DNA of 64,000 bases from Pycnopodia helianthoides (taxonomy: Eukaryota; Echinodermata; Asteroidea; Forcipulatida; Asteriidae): the NCBI GenBank assembly GCA_032158295.1, contig JASTWB010000071.1:1-64000 (forward strand), written 5' to 3'. The position numbers and the translations under genes are program-made. Positions 21,359 to 30,325 of the stretch are shown here, piece by piece. The first letter of the stretch is position 1; each line of letters begins with the position of its first letter. The notes under the pieces are model-generated. The model was not told the origin of the DNA, made no database searches, and saw only the letters and a list, made by a program, of their open reading frames with translations.

Positions 21359-22708
21359 CTATAGAAAAAGAGAGCGATTGTCACGTGACAGCTCCAAAAG
21401 TTTACTTTCACACAAGTTGAACAATGAGGGCGCACTTGGGATCCCTACATTTCCAAATTGCTTTACAAATCTGACAGTCAGGTTGTAACCTCTATGGATA
21501 AGTCTGGGCTGCAGTTCCCTGGTGAATTCTCTCAGAGCCGCTCTTTCCAATTTCCAAAACTGTAATGTGTCTTCCAAAATATATGCAAAATCGCCCGCAG
21601 GATTATTGATCCGGAAAAACCAGTCTTGATTGGCAACAACCCTTCCTACACTTGTAATGTCTGATCTGTAAACAACCCTTCCTACACTTCTAATGTCTGA
21701 TCTGTAAACAACCCTTCCTACACTTGTAATGTCTGATCTGTAAACAACCCTTCCTACACTTCTAATGTCTAATCTGTAAACAACCCTTCCTACACTTGTA
21801 ATGTCTGATCTGTAAACAACCCTTCCTACACTTGTAATGTCTGATCTGTAAACAACCCTTCCTACACTTGTAATGTCTGATCTGTAAACAACCCTTCCTA
21901 CACTTGTAATGTCTGATCTGTAAACAACCCTTCCTACACTTGTAATGTCTGATCTGTAAACAACCCTTCCTACACTTGTAATGTCTGATCTGTAAACAAC
22001 CCTTCCTACACTTGTAATGTCTGATCTGTAAACAACCCTTCCTACACTTGTAATGTCTGATCTGTAAACAACCCTTCCTACACTTGTAATGTCTGATCTG
22101 TAAACAACCCTTCCTACACTTGTAATGTCTGATCTGTAAACAACCCTTCCTACACTTGTAATGTCTGATCTGTAAACAACCCTTCCTACACTTGTAATGT
22201 CTGATCTGTAAACAACCCTTCCTACACTTGTAATGTCTGATCTGTAAACAACCCTTCCTACACTTGTAATGTCTGATCTGTAAACAACCCTTCCTACACT
22301 TGTAATGTCTGATCTGTAAACAACCCTTCCTACACTTGTAATGTCTGATCTGTAAACAACCCTTCCTACACTTCTAATGTCTGATCTGTAAACAACCCTT
22401 CCTACACTTGTAATGTCTGATCTGTAAACAACCCTTCCTACACTTGTAATGTCTGATCTGTAAACAACCCTTCCTACACTTCTTATGTCTGATCTGTAAA
22501 CAACCCTTCCTACACTTGTAATGTCTGATCTGTAAACAACCCTTCCTACACTTCTAATGTCTGATCTGTAAATAACCCTTCCCCCAATGGTTTTAGACTC
22601 TTGTGCATTTATGTCCGACACAAAATGTTCCATTGTTTCCCCCTGTGATGGAATCTTGATAGTTATTTCTGAATCATATCCTCTGGCTATGTTGAGGTTC
22701 TCTTTCAC
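21359..22708 (-). CDS. Exon with 12-residue repeats and unique C-terminus, copy A
   Basis: A 449-codon open stretch preceded on the minus strand by a splice acceptor (TTAATTACAG, ending at 22709), so it is an exon rather than a gene with its own ATG. It holds about 40 unique residues (KENLNIARGYDSEITIK), then about 26 copies of a 12-residue repeat of type GRVVYRSDITSV with R/T alternation at one position. A unique C-terminal region of about 95 residues follows (starting ANQDWFF, with QFWKLERAALREF and a Leu-rich end) up to a UAG stop. I recognise no family for the C-terminal region. It lies in the same orientation as, and directly upstream of, the transposase. Copy B has the same exon, one repeat longer. 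Whether it is translated is inference from the long conserved frame. Confidence 0.6.
   Translation of the reverse strand: MKENLNIARGYDSEITIKIPSQGETMEHFVSDINAQESKTIGGRVIYRSDIRSVGRVVYRSDITSVGRVVYRSDIRSVGRVVYRSDITSVGRVVYRSDITSVGRVVYRSDIRSVGRVVYRSDITSVGRVVYRSDITSVGRVVYRSDITSVGRVVYRSDITSVGRVVYRSDITSVGRVVYRSDITSVGRVVYRSDITSVGRVVYRSDITSVGRVVYRSDITSVGRVVYRSDITSVGRVVYRSDITSVGRVVYRSDITSVGRVVYRSDITSVGRVVYRSDITSVGRVVYRSDITSVGRVVYRSDITSVGRVVYRLDIRSVGRVVYRSDITSVGRVVYRSDIRSVGRVVYRSDITSVGRVVANQDWFFRINNPAGDFAYILEDTLQFWKLERAALREFTRELQPRLIHRGYNLTVRFVKQFGNVGIPSAPSLFNLCESKLLELSRDNRSLFL
21634..22581. repeat. 36-bp minisatellite, about 26 copies, copy A
   Basis: Head-to-tail 36-bp units (plus strand AACAACCCTTCCTACACTTG, and so on) with very few variants, mainly G/C at one site. 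Because 36 is a multiple of three and the unit has no stop in the minus-strand frame, the array is read through as 12-residue repeats. There are no spacers between units. Confidence 0.95.
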
Positions 22709-23169
22709 CTGTAATTAATAGATAGAAATGAAGACACTATTTTAGAATATAATTAAGCCAAACTATACCACACATTTTTTTACAGTGCGAGTGTGAGTGC
22801 ATGTGCTTTTATATTGTCTCAATGGAGAATGGAATTTTGTTTAGAGTAAAAAGGCTTTGCACTACGTGCTGACCCATATCATGAATTGCATTTATGGGCC
22901 ACTTTGTTGTTGTTTTTCCTAAACATAAAATTACAACAAAGTCATCAAAACATGGAGATATATAAACATTTAATACATGCTTAATTCCAATTGAAAACTA
23001 CTTGCTTGCCACATGGTCTTCGGAGACAATTATTTGTTTTATTTTTGTAGTCAGGTATTTCACTATTTGAATTGTAATATTAATAAAATTATAAAATGCC
23101 CATATATTTCCCCCTTCAAATCATGGCAATAGTTTTATTCAGAGTATGTTACATGGAAGTTGTACCTAC
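22709..23169 (-). other. Probable intron between Tudor-knot exon and repeat exon
   Basis: This AT-rich stretch is bounded on the minus strand by a GTAGGT donor after ACAG (at 23170/23169) and by a TTACAG acceptor at 22709. No other gene is seen. Its noisy inverse is present in the inverted copy at about 56560-56800, where GACCATGTGG and TACCTGACTA are still readable. Confidence 0.55.
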
Positions 23170-23449
23170 CTGTATCTATATCTGCTGCTTCAGATTCCCA
23201 TATGCATCTTCTTCTTCTACCTCATCGGGAATGTCAATCACTCTCTCCTTTGGTAGCCATTCATCATACTGACTGGCCCAGCTTATGTAGTGGACCTTGA
23301 CTCTATCTTCTGTCTCATCTATCACCTCTAATCGCCATAATTTTCTGGTAGGCCAAGTTAGTTTCTTTAGTCCTACCCTGCGGTCTGGGAGTGTGAAGCC
23401 TCTGTTTAATGTCTGGTAGTCTATGTTGATTTTTGGCTCAACTCTATAT
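23170..23449 (-). CDS. Tudor-knot / chromo-barrel-like exon, copy A
   Basis: A 280-bp exon with an acceptor AAAATACAG on its minus-strand 5' side and a CAG/GTAGGT donor at its end. The encoded peptide has RKLWRLEVIDETEDRVKVHY followed by ISWASQYDEWLPKERV. This is the signature of Tudor-knot (chromo-barrel) domains of the MOF, MRG15 and MSL3 type, which end a beta-barrel with a W..(Y/W)DEW(V/L)P.(E/S)R(V/I) motif and bind methylated histones or nucleic acid. The frame meets a UAG two codons before the GTAGGT donor. An alternative donor at 23221/23220 (GAG/GTAGAA) would join in frame to the repeat exon. No start codon is visible in this exon. Function within the element is unknown; chromatin targeting is a guess. 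Confidence 0.6.
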
Positions 23450-24018
23450 CTGTATTTTTAAAAAATTACAAAAAATTTAAAAAAACAGTGAAACTAACAT
23501 TAAAACTAGGCAGCCTTAAAACTATACTTGTGTATAGGTGTACAAGATAATTTAATGTTATTTGACATATTTGATATCGACTACGTACAACAAAAATTTT
23601 GATTTTGATTGGAATTGGGACACTTTTCAAACAATATTTTAAACTAAAAATAGCTGTTGAACTGAGTTGAAGTTCAACATCTTCCTGCTTAATTATATAA
23701 CCATTATTAAGTAAATTCTAACGACAGATTAACAGCTTAACGTATTGTCCTGAGAGTGAGTTTAAGAAGGATTTCGTCTGCCACATACGTGTTTAAGTCT
23801 GTGTGGTTGCCCTGCATTGAATTCATGCATACAAATACACACACAACACATGGAATCCGCGAAGACCATTGCATCACTCACTGATTTATCCCACGTAATT
23901 TCATATAAATTACAACTTCAGATGAATAAAATATAACCACAGAAAGGAAGCCTAAACCAACAGTATCATGGAAATAAAGAAACAACTACAATTAAGTGAA
24001 TAATAATGACTTACTTAC
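23450..24018 (-). other. Probable 5' intron of the Tudor-knot gene, copy A
   Basis: On the minus strand a GTAAGTAAGT donor lies at 24018-24009 and the acceptor of the Tudor-knot exon at 23450. Between them the sequence is AT-rich without a supported frame. I see no RNA gene or repeat in it. Confidence 0.45.
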
Positions 24019-24220
24019 ACTGGTACACACAGCGAGTCAACAACTTTCTTCTCTCTCAAGGTCGCCGAGGCAATGTGATCAGCTAGCCCGCGCTAATCGC
24101 TGAATGAACGCGTATAAGCGGGCTTGTGATTGGTGAAACTTTTGACATCAACTCCTTCAATATAAAAAGTACGGTCCTTCTCATGGTCCAATCAGAATGG
24201 TTTTTATATTGTTGGCTAGG
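24019..24220 (-). promoter_or_regulatory. Candidate promoter and leader exon of element A
   Basis: On the minus strand this stretch has CCAAT-type boxes (CTGATTGGAC, TCACCAATCA), a TTTTTATATTG TATA-like stretch between them, and then a GC-rich leader ending in a strong splice donor (CCAGT/GTAAGTAAGT). It sits just upstream of the Tudor-knot exon and could drive one or both minus-strand modules. The transcription start is not resolved and no start codon of the leader stays open. Confidence 0.45.
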
Positions 24221-24579
24221 CTGAAACTTCTCCTCGCAACACTTTTTTTAACAACGTCAAACTGTGGCGCTGTTTTTATTTACGGCGAGTTGAAGCGATG
24301 CGTGTCATACTCGCAATCGAAATTTACACACTTAATGATGGAAAATATGATACAAATTGCCGTTTTTAGGTTAAATTTTACGGACTTTATTTCCATTAAA
24401 AATTCATCATAATCTACCAAATTAAAGGAATTTTTGTTGTTTTCCTTACACTGTTTTAACAAAGCAGGGAGGTGTTCCACTTTTCAAGGATGAAAGGAAA
24501 CCTGAAAAAATGATGTTTCTGATGGAAGTTCCCATAGCGGGGGAAAGCGCACTGAGCGCCCGCATTGAAAAGGAGCGCT
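24221..24579. other. Right subterminal region of element A
   Basis: About 360 bp without a supported gene. It includes a GC-richer stretch (AGCGCACTGAGCGCCCGC) close to the right end, conserved in copy 0 (61-110). A 71-codon plus-strand frame here looks fortuitous. Confidence 0.5.
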
Positions 24580-24594
24580 AACAAATTGATATGG
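24580..24594 (-). repeat. Right terminal inverted repeat, element A
   Basis: AACAAATTGATATGG, the exact inverse of 8548-8562; array sequence ATAACATCC resumes immediately. Confidence 0.8.
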
Positions 24595-25744
24595 ATAACA
24601 TCCTATAATAATTTGCCTGACAAAAGCATTGTTTTACTAAAATTCTAGGATGTGGCATCACTTCCAGCTTGAAATAACAAGTGTAAATTATATAAATGGA
24701 AGAATTGTGGAAGGAAAAGTTATCATGTTGATACAATGTATCACCTCCATCACAAAAAAAGTCACTTTATTGTTTTTTTGTTTGTGTACAGCTGAGACTT
24801 GCCATCTCCAAATAGATCTACCCGTCAACAAGTAGATGTCTGAGATCTGCAAAATGATGCCCTCTCCACTAAAAGGTAAAAAAAAAATATCAAGCATATA
24901 TAAAGCACCATCTATCTAGGTAACCTGTTCTGAGGTGTAAATTCTTTTAAACATTAAAACATGACAAAATTATTGTATATTCATGTTTGCGTTGTTTGGA
25001 AATCACATACATTCTCAGCCTCTGAAATTTGAAAAAATCACAAAACCTTGCCACATGAGATTTGTCCAACACAGGCCTAGAATTTCATCTTTGAGAGGGC
25101 AAGGGCACTTCCATTTGAAAAACATGGAGTCAAGTGTTAATCAACCTTTTTGTTTAAGTGAGCTCTGTCACCAAAATTTAATGGACATTTGTGAGAGGCC
25201 CACTGTATTTTTTCAAGGTGCACATGTCAGATAACATCTTATAAAAAAAAATTCCTGACAAAAGCATTGTTTAACTAAAACTCTATAACGTTGCATCACT
25301 TCCAGCTTGAAATAATAAGTGTAAGTTACATAAATGGAAGACTAGTGAAGGGAAAACATATTTTGTGATAATATGTCACCTCCATCACAAAAAATGAAAC
25401 TTTTTTGTTTTTGTTTGTTTGCGTACAGCTGAGACTTGCCATCTCTAAAGAGATCTACCCGTCAACAAGTAGATGTCTGAGATCTGCAAAATGATGCCCT
25501 CTCCATTAAAAGGTAATAATAAATAATATCAAGCATATATAAAGCACCATCTATCTAGGTAGCCTATTCTGAGGTGTAAATTATTTTTAAACATTAAAAC
25601 ATGACAAAATTATTGTATATTCATGTTCCCGTTGTTTGGAAAGCACATACATTCTCAGCCTCTGAAATTTGAAAAAATCACAAAGCCTTGCCACATGAAA
25701 TTTGTCCAACACAGCCCTAGAATTTCATCTTTGAGAGGGCAAGG
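24595..25744. repeat. Satellite-like tandem array, block 3
   Basis: Near-identical to block 1 with an offset of 24470 bp, again with two units of about 640 bp (landmarks near 25012 and 25651). It ends in the CAAGG target duplication (25740-25744) of gypsy copy 2. Confidence 0.87.
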
Positions 25745-25919
25745 TGTTGTATTTAGTAGACATACACAGAAATACTTCGCAGAGCTCTGGATAGACTTCC
25801 ACCACTTTATTACTACCACGTTCCTTTATATACACTTTTTACAGTCCAGTGAATATTTGGTCACTTGGAAAACTATTTATAATGAATAGCCTTATTATGT
25901 AATGTTACAAGATACGACA
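25745..25919 (-). repeat. 3' LTR of gypsy copy 2
   Basis: A 175-bp LTR, TGTTGTATTTAG to GATACGACA. It has AAGATACG where the other LTRs have GGGATACG near the inner edge. The polypurine tract follows at 25920-25930. Confidence 0.92.
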
Positions 25920-26053
25920 TCTCCCCTTTTCATTAAAATAATAACCAACTTTATATTGTTGGTTTTCTGCATGTGGATTTTAAATTGTAATTAATGTGTT
26001 TTTAAAATAAATCAACCAGTACAAGAATAACAATACTGTGTTTGAAAATGAAA

Positions 26054-29000
26054 TTAATACATAACATAATCCTTTGTCCAAACTGGTGGATGTCTTTGTC
26101 TACTGCTTTTCCTTGGTTCGACACTTACTTCAATACTTGTTGTTTCTTCCAGATACTCATTAATTTCAAAATCGGTTATCACATTATCCGGGTTTGTATC
26201 TTGTGTAAGGCATACTTTAACTAACTTGTTAATATTCCACCTTTTCCCGTCTTCAGTTTGATATGTTCGACGGTTGACTTTCTTAGCTATTCTGACTGGT
26301 TTGCTGTAACTTGTGTCCCCTTTCACAATAATACCTGGTTTCTTGATTCGAACCCAGTCACCGACATTAAACTGAAACACTTTGACACTTCTCTTCTTGT
26401 CTGCATATTGTTTGTACTTTCTCTGCTTAGAGTGAACACTTTCTTCCAGTTCGACATGAGGCTTTTGGTTTGTTTTCAGCCCAACGATATTCAACCTTGT
26501 TCTCATATGTCGACCATGTAATAATACACTGGGTGCAATCCCCGTAGTTGCATGTGGTGTTGCTCTATACACAGCTAGGAACTCATACATCTCTTGTTTC
26601 CATGGTTTGTTCAAATTAATTGCATTTTGCACTGTACTCTTGACTACACCATTGAATCTTTCAATTGCGCCATTGCTCCGTGGATAATATAATGAAGAAA
26701 AACCATGCTTAATACCTCTGGCGCTCAAAAATTCTTCAAACTCTTTAGATACAAACTGTACACCATTGTCTGAAATAATCTCATCTGGAAATCCCTCTCT
26801 ACTGAATACTGTTTTCAAGAAAAATAAGGATAACTTTAGCAGTGGTGACTTGTGACGTAAATGCTACTTCAGGCCATTTGCTATAGTAGTCTATCAATGT
26901 TATTGCATATCTACATTCACTTGAACCTCGGACAAACGGTCCAACAATATCTATTGCAACTTTACTCCATGGTTTGTCAGGAAATTTCACTGGGATTAAT
27001 GGGGCAGTCTTTTGTTTTATACTTTTATCATTGTTCTGACACGTTACACATGAATTAACTACAGTTGTTACTTGTTTGTCCATTAATGGCCACCAATACA
27101 GTTCTCTAAGTCTTTGTTTGGTTCGAGTTATCCCTTGGTGGGATTCATGAGCTATGTTAACAATAATACCTGTAAGCTCTCTAGGAATAATGATTCTATC
27201 ATCTCTCATTATGATATCATTACAAACCGTTAGTTCATCTTTAACGCAGTGAAATGGTTTCAAGATTTCTGCATCTTTTGGATCAATGTTACTCAATTTT
27301 CTTGGCCAACCATTCACAATGTACTGTTTCACAATATTATGTACCTTGTCATTGTTAACAGCCTGTTTCAGTCTTGTGATACTTATGCATTCACACATGT
27401 TTTTCAGAACTACTTGGCATATCACTTCATCTTCAACATCATATTCTGTTTCATCAGCCTTTAAAGGCAGTCTCGATAATGCATCGGCGACTTTGTTTTC
27501 ATCGCCAGATTTGTACACAACATCATAATTGTATTTCATTAGTCTACATGACCATCTGGAAATTTGCATTGTTTGTCTACTCGAACCTTTACTGAGTAAA
27601 GTAACAAGTGCTAGGTGATCAGTTTTTAGCATGAACTTTCTTCCCCACAGGTAAATGTTCCATTTTTCACATGCCCACACACACGCCAGAGCTTCTTTTT
27701 CGCCCACTGAATATTTCTTTTCAGCATCAGACAATGTTCGACTTGCACATTCAACTGTGAATTCCTTTCCATTTTTGATTTGTGTTAGTACTGCACCTAA
27801 TCCGTAATCAGATGCATCTGTGGTAACAATTGTCTCAAGATCTGGGTCATACATGGCTAAGCAAGGACTTTTACCAATTATTGTCCTTACTTCATCAAAA
27901 CTCTGCTGAGCAGCATCGTTCCATTCAAATCTGCTATTTAATCTGATTAATGATCTTAGTGGTTCGACAAGATTTGCATAGTGAGGAATGTACTTTGCAA
28001 AATATCCTGCTAGTCCCAGAAATGATCTCAATGACTTTTTGTCATGAGGAACTTAAGCATTCAACAAAGATGGAATTTATCATCTGGTTGAACACCATTA
28101 GCACTGATCGTATGGCCAAGGAAATTTAGGCTTGACTTTGAAAACACATTTTTCTGAGTTTAGTTTGATGCCATACTTCTGTAACCTGGTTAACACATTC
28201 CTCAGATTTTCATCATGTTCTGCCTGAGTTTTACCATAAATGATTACATCGTCCAAGTAATACTGTACACCTATCAACCCATTAAGAACTACACTCATCA
28301 TCTTTTGAAATGCAGATGGGGCAGATGCTAGGCCAAAACACATTCGTTTATACTGAAAAAGACCTTCATGTGTCAAAAATGTAGTGAGTGGTCTTGACTC
28401 TTCATGTAACGGCAATTGATGGTATGCGGATGCTAAATCTAACTGTGAAAATACGCTAGAATTATGCAACTCACAAATAATTTCATCAATTTTAGGCAAT
28501 GGGTATTTGTCAGGTATTATTGCCTTGTTGACTTGCCGTAAATCTACACAAATTCGTACAGCACCGGGCTTTCTTCCAGGCTACTACAATAGGTGATACC
28601 CATTCGGATGAATCTACTTGTTCAATTACACCTTGCTTCTCAAGATTAGCCAATTCAGCAGATACTTTTTCTCTTGCCTCAAAAGGCAATCTTCGTAACT
28701 TTTGACTGACCGGGTGAACTTTACTGTCAACTTTCACTTTATGGATAAAACCTTTCACACTCGGCATCTCCTCAAAATTAGTGAACAATTGCTCTCACTC
28801 ATGTACAATTTGCGATTTCACCTTTTTTTGCTCAACTTTATCCGTGTCTAGCTTATTACAAGATAATGTACCACTATCAATGTTTATGTTAAGAGCTTGT
28901 ATCAAATCTCTACCCATTATATCAGTACCAAGGTCAACTACGTATACATTAGTTACAATCAAGTACTTCCCAAACTTTACTGTACATTTGAAACATCCAG

Positions 29001-29214
29001 TAATCTTAATTGTATGCTTCGTAAACGAAGAAAAGGTTTGATGTTCGTTCGGGGTTGATAGTGCATCAAGTAAGAAATGTTTCTCAAATGTCTCTTTCGT
29101 AAGTATGGTTACAGCAGAGCCTGTATCTACCAATAGAGGCAGTAGTACACCATTCATTTCGACTTTACAGCTTACTGGCTCTGAACTACTAACTATTGTA
29201 TCTGTATTAAGCAC
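26054..29214 (-). pseudogene. pol: Broken pol, gypsy copy 2
   Basis: Same domain order as copy 1. The protease fragment (29214-28795, with LLVDTGSAV) ends early at a UGA private to this copy. The start of RT follows in 28788-28510 and the RT palm with YYLDDVII in 28499-28098. RNase H, the integrase zinc domain (HESHQG, CVTCQ) and the first integrase aspartate (IDIVGP) are continuous for 410 codons in 28031-26799. The rest of the integrase core (SDNG, AIERFN) and tail are in 26818-26054. The breaks near 28575, 28125, 28080 and 26815 are shared with copy 1. A stop near 28054 is private. The last integrase residues differ at a few codons from copy 1. Confidence 0.9.
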
Positions 29215-30117
29215 TTACAGTTTGTCGTCCTCATCCATCACTTGGTGAACCTGCTTGCTGGTCCGTCCCCGTTTCTGCCTGTCTGCCTGCGGCTTCGTAG
29301 TGGCCTTCGTAGTTGCGCGACAGACGCTGCTGAAATGCCCAACTCTGTTGCACTTGTTGCATGATTTATCTTTGGCGGGGCAGGACGGGTCATTGGCTAG
29401 GTGTTGCGCAGAACCACATCTGTAACAGTTTCGTTGCGCTGTGCTCTGATGCGCTGCAGAAAAATTCGGACTGGTATTCGGGTGTGGCGTAAACTTCTTT
29501 GTCTGCTTGACTCGGTTGACTGGTACGGTAGAGTTGCTATCAGTCCCCTTTGACAACGCCCTTGATTCGCGTACAGCATTTTCAACTCGGTGAGCGACTT
29601 CTCTGGCTTTGGAAAGTGTTAAATCTTTTTCCATCAGTAATCTTTCTCGAATTTTGTTACTGTTTGTCTTTTCAACAAGTTGATCACGTAACATTTGATC
29701 AGTAAACTGTTCAAACTCGCATGTTTTTGCAAGTTCTCGTAGGGCCGCTAAGTAACTGTCAATTGTCTCACCAATCTGCTGCAACCGTTGCCGGAATCTG
29801 TACCTTTCAGCGACGAAGTTAATTGACGGCTGAAATTGTTTCTGTAACGTCTGGAGTGTCAACTCGAAAAGGGTTGTTCCTTTGGATGGAGTTTCATCAC
29901 AGTCCGGCAAAGTGTAGAAAATTCGTTGGCCTTCTACGCCTTGGCAATGTAGCAGTAATGCTCTCTGGCGTGTTTGGCTGAACTCTTCATCTCCTCCAAC
30001 CGCTATCGAGTAGGTTTTGAAAAGGGAAACCCAATGTTTCCACGGAACTGGAGGATCACCCGGTTCTTGTAGGAATGGAGGGGGTTGAAGTAGGCTTTGA
30101 AACCCTCCTGAGGCCAT
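29215..30117 (-). CDS. gag: Gag capsid/nucleocapsid protein, gypsy copy 2
   Basis: An intact 300-residue frame from the ATG of MASGGFQSLLQ. It is nearly identical to copy 1, with a handful of substitutions (for example TLFELTL for TLFKLTL and QRLQQIG for QRSQQIG). It has the same two zinc knuckles and ends in the same UAA followed in phase by the protease frame. Gag staying open in both copies while pol is broken in both is notable. Confidence 0.9.
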   Translation of the reverse strand: MASGGFQSLLQPPPFLQEPGDPPVPWKHWVSLFKTYSIAVGGDEEFSQTRQRALLLHCQGVEGQRIFYTLPDCDETPSKGTTLFELTLQTLQKQFQPSINFVAERYRFRQRLQQIGETIDSYLAALRELAKTCEFEQFTDQMLRDQLVEKTNSNKIRERLLMEKDLTLSKAREVAHRVENAVRESRALSKGTDSNSTVPVNRVKQTKKFTPHPNTSPNFSAAHQSTAQRNCYRCGSAQHLANDPSCPAKDKSCNKCNRVGHFSSVCRATTKATTKPQADRQKRGRTSKQVHQVMDEDDKL

Positions 30118-30150
30118 GTCGCTAGAAGTTCGACTTTCTTCGTCGCCAAT

Positions 30151-30325
30151 TGTTGTATTCAGTAGACATACACAGAAATACTTCGCAGAGCTCTGGATAG
30201 ACTTCCACCACTTTATTACTACCACGTTCCTTTATATACACTTTTTACAGTCCAGTGAATATCTGGTCACTTGGAAAACTATTTATAATGAATAGCCTTA
30301 TTATGTAATGTTACGGGATACGACA
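30151..30325 (-). repeat. 5' LTR of gypsy copy 2
   Basis: A 175-bp LTR, TGTTGTATTCAG to GATACGACA, with the TATATAAA box and AATAAA on the minus strand. The PBS (TGGCGACGAAG) follows on its left at about 30135-30148. Confidence 0.92.

Larger units (their letters stand above)
8548..24594 (-). mobile_element. Large TIR element of unassigned family, copy A
   Basis: The satellite unit sequence stops at GCACATGT and resumes at ATAACATCC, and the 16.0 kb between begins CCATATCAATTTGTT and ends with its exact inverse. About 7.1 kb is a tandem triplication of the 3' part, so the basic element is about 9.0 kb. It carries on the minus strand a promoter-like region (about 24020-24200), a Tudor-knot-like exon (23170-23449), an exon with 12-residue repeats (21359-22708) and a transposase-like gene (20832-18668). 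No clear target-site duplication is seen at the junctions. I do not recognise the superfamily. Copy B (from 45299) and the noisy inverted copy C (56100-63556) confirm the same content. Confidence 0.75.
25745..30325 (-). mobile_element. Ty3/gypsy LTR retrotransposon, copy 2
   Basis: The segmental duplicate of the first gypsy element, 4.58 kb, with LTRs 25745-25919 and 30151-30325 and a clean 5-bp target duplication CAAGG on both sides. It lies at the same position in the same satellite unit as copy 1. It shares two LTR-to-LTR differences and most pol frame breaks with copy 1, so both descend from one insertion by duplication of the region, not from two transpositions. It is better preserved than copy 1 over RNase H and integrase but has private nonsense changes in pol. 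Confidence 0.95.

Noticed and set aside
21634..22581. CRISPR-like array of 36-bp repeats
   Set aside because: Units are directly adjacent with no spacers, the organism is a eukaryote, and the array lies in an open exon frame.
24197..24412. A 71-codon plus-strand frame with a hydrophobic start near the right end of element A
   Set aside because: It overlaps the promoter-like region of the opposite strand and shows no family features or upstream gene structure.
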